Positions 63,051-64,000 of a stretch of DNA of 64,000 nt are shown piece by piece. The translations under genes were made by a program, and so were the position numbers. Positions within the stretch are counted from its first letter, which is position 1. Every line of letters starts with the position of its first letter. The stretch is from NCBI RefSeq assembly GCF_023276405.1, contig NZ_JALRMO010000001.1, positions 3,534,001 through 3,598,000 on the forward strand, written 5' to 3'. The DNA is from Paenibacillus hamazuiensis (GTDB taxonomy: Bacteria; Bacillota; Bacilli; Paenibacillales; NBRC-103111). The notes under the pieces were generated by a model that was not told the origin of the DNA, made no database searches, and saw nothing but the letters and a program-made list of their open reading frames with translations.

Positions 63051-64000
63051 CTATCGCGACAGCAAATTCGGCTCGCTCGGGACCGTCACGTCCCGCAGGA
63101 TATGGTCGATCGCGGCTTCGGCGGCGTCTCCCTTCGTCCGGTAGGAGCCTTTCATGACGAGCCGGTGGGCGAGCACCGGCTTCGCCATGCTTTTCACATC
63201 GTCGGGCGTCACATAGTCGCGGCCGCGCAAAGCGGCGTGCACCTGCGCCGCCTTCAGCAGCGCCTGGCTGCCGCGCGGGCTGGCGCCCATCGCCACGTCG
63301 CTGTGGCTGCGCGTTTTTTCCACGATTTGCAGCAGGTAGGCGAGCACGTCGTCCTCGGCCCCGACCGCGGCGTAGCTGTTTTGCGCGGCTATGATATCCG
63401 AGGCGTCGGCAACGGCTCCGATCTTCTCCAGAGGGCTTTCCTCCCTGAACCGTTTCAATATTTGCAACCCTTCTTCATGCGACGGGTAGCCCATCCTGAT
63501 TTTGAACAAAAAACGGTCAAGCTGCGCTTCCGGCAGAGGAAACGTTCCCTGGTTCTCGACCGGATTTTGCGTCGCTATGACCATAAACGGCCGCGCCAGC
63601 GCGCGGGTTTCCCCGTCGATGCTGATCTGCCGCTCCTCCATGCATTCGAGCAGGCTCGACTGCGTGCGCGGCGTGGCCCGGTTGATTTCGTCGGCGAGCA
63701 GGATGTTCGTAAACAGCGGCCCGGCGCGAAATTCGAATTCGCCCAGCTTTTGATTGTAAAAATGAATTCCGCTCAAATCGGAAGGAAGCAGATCGGGAGT
63801 AAATTGTATGCGCTTAAATCGGCAATCGAGCGATTTGGACATCGCCTTCGCCAGCAGCGTTTTTCCCGTGCCCGGCACATCTTCCAGCAAAATATGCCCC
63901 GACGCGATGATGGCGATCAGCAGCTTCTCGATGACATCTTCTTTCCCGACAATGACTTCGCTGATATTGCTCTGAATGCGGCCCGCCAGCTCGCGGATGT
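63051..64000 (-). CDS. MoxR-family AAA+ ATPase, 5' end beyond the window
   Basis: At least 316 residues; the frame is open to the window edge (IRELAGRIQSNISEVIVG), so the true start is outside. Walker A is DVPGTGKTLLAK, Walker B LLADEINRATPRTQSSLLE, sensor-1 FMVIATQNPVENQGTFPLPEAQLDRF (given in parts: VIATQNP, LPEAQLDRF) and a C-terminal lid with DYVTPDDVKSMAKPVLAHRL. MoxR proteins are chaperone-like ATPases that work with a DUF58/VWA partner, here the next gene. It is first in the visible part of the operon. Confidence 0.94.
   Translation of the reverse strand, partial: IRELAGRIQSNISEVIVGKEDVIEKLLIAIIASGHILLEDVPGTGKTLLAKAMSKSLDCRFKRIQFTPDLLPSDLSGIHFYNQKLGEFEFRAGPLFTNILLADEINRATPRTQSSLLECMEERQISIDGETRALARPFMVIATQNPVENQGTFPLPEAQLDRFLFKIRMGYPSHEEGLQILKRFREESPLEKIGAVADASDIIAAQNSYAAVGAEDDVLAYLLQIVEKTRSHSDVAMGASPRGSQALLKAAQVHAALRGRDYVTPDDVKSMAKPVLAHRLVMKGSYRTKGDAAEAAIDHILRDVTVPSEPNLLSR

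Overview
The window comes from an endospore-forming Firmicute, most likely a member of the Paenibacillaceae. The right-hand third carries the conserved low-GC Gram-positive block dnaJ-dnaK-grpE-(chaperonin)-hrcA, hemW, lepA, yqxA-like, spoIIP, gpr, rpsT, holA, including the sporulation genes spoIIP and gpr and a perfect CIRCE operator. No rRNA, tRNA or CRISPR array was seen.

Layout. 1-2.1 kb: a LysR regulator and two small minus-strand genes, one YfhD-like. 2.1-41 kb: one large AT-rich accessory locus, read mostly on the minus strand. Its parent genes are a secreted subtilase (37.1-41.0 kb) and a WapA/RHS protein that itself carries a subtilase domain (31.0-37.1 kb). Downstream lie four toxin-immunity tips: TreTu-like (17.1-17.7 kb), an unassigned PT-TG tip (13.4-14.5 kb), an HNH-like tip with a SUKH immunity protein (6.1-7.2 kb), and Hint-EndoU (3.7-5.0 kb). 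Three are linked to duplicated 3' pieces of the RHS core, and each immunity gene is followed by the same hairpin terminator. The last terminator is split by an IS150-like element with an intact 3-bp duplication.

Two related mobile elements sit at the same position of the RHS core, at the codon for Pro in NNP-LRYTDPSG. Element 1 (about 17.73-31.11 kb) separates the main WapA from its toxin tip. It carries a large serine recombinase, small element genes, a ribbon-helix-helix regulator with a 40-bp palindromic operator, a Fic protein lacking the usual His, and a type I restriction operon hsdR-hsdS-(PrrC-like ATPase)-hsdM. Element 2 (about 7.23-11.52 kb) keeps only the 3' remnant of the recombinase and carries a two-gene HerA ATPase plus OLD-type ATPase/TOPRIM module. 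Joining the flanks on paper restores the RHS sequence across each junction. The locus therefore looks like an offensive toxin gene used as a docking site for defence islands, with toxin expression possibly gated by excision.

A second modular pattern is a recombinase block (degenerate serine recombinase, 77-aa protein, tyrosine recombinase) placed between one cassette's terminator and the next cassette's RHS core. It is seen once nearly intact (14.7-16.7 kb) and once decayed (5.5-6.06 kb). In both cases the RHS core resumes at the same codon (KARNIW).

41.4-58.9 kb is housekeeping sequence of higher GC. Its unusual member is an archaeal-type (group III) chaperonin between hrcA and grpE, translationally coupled to hrcA. 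58.3-64 kb holds an ECF sigma/anti-sigma pair, a DUF2264 protein and a MoxR-DUF58-membrane protein operon that runs off the window edge.
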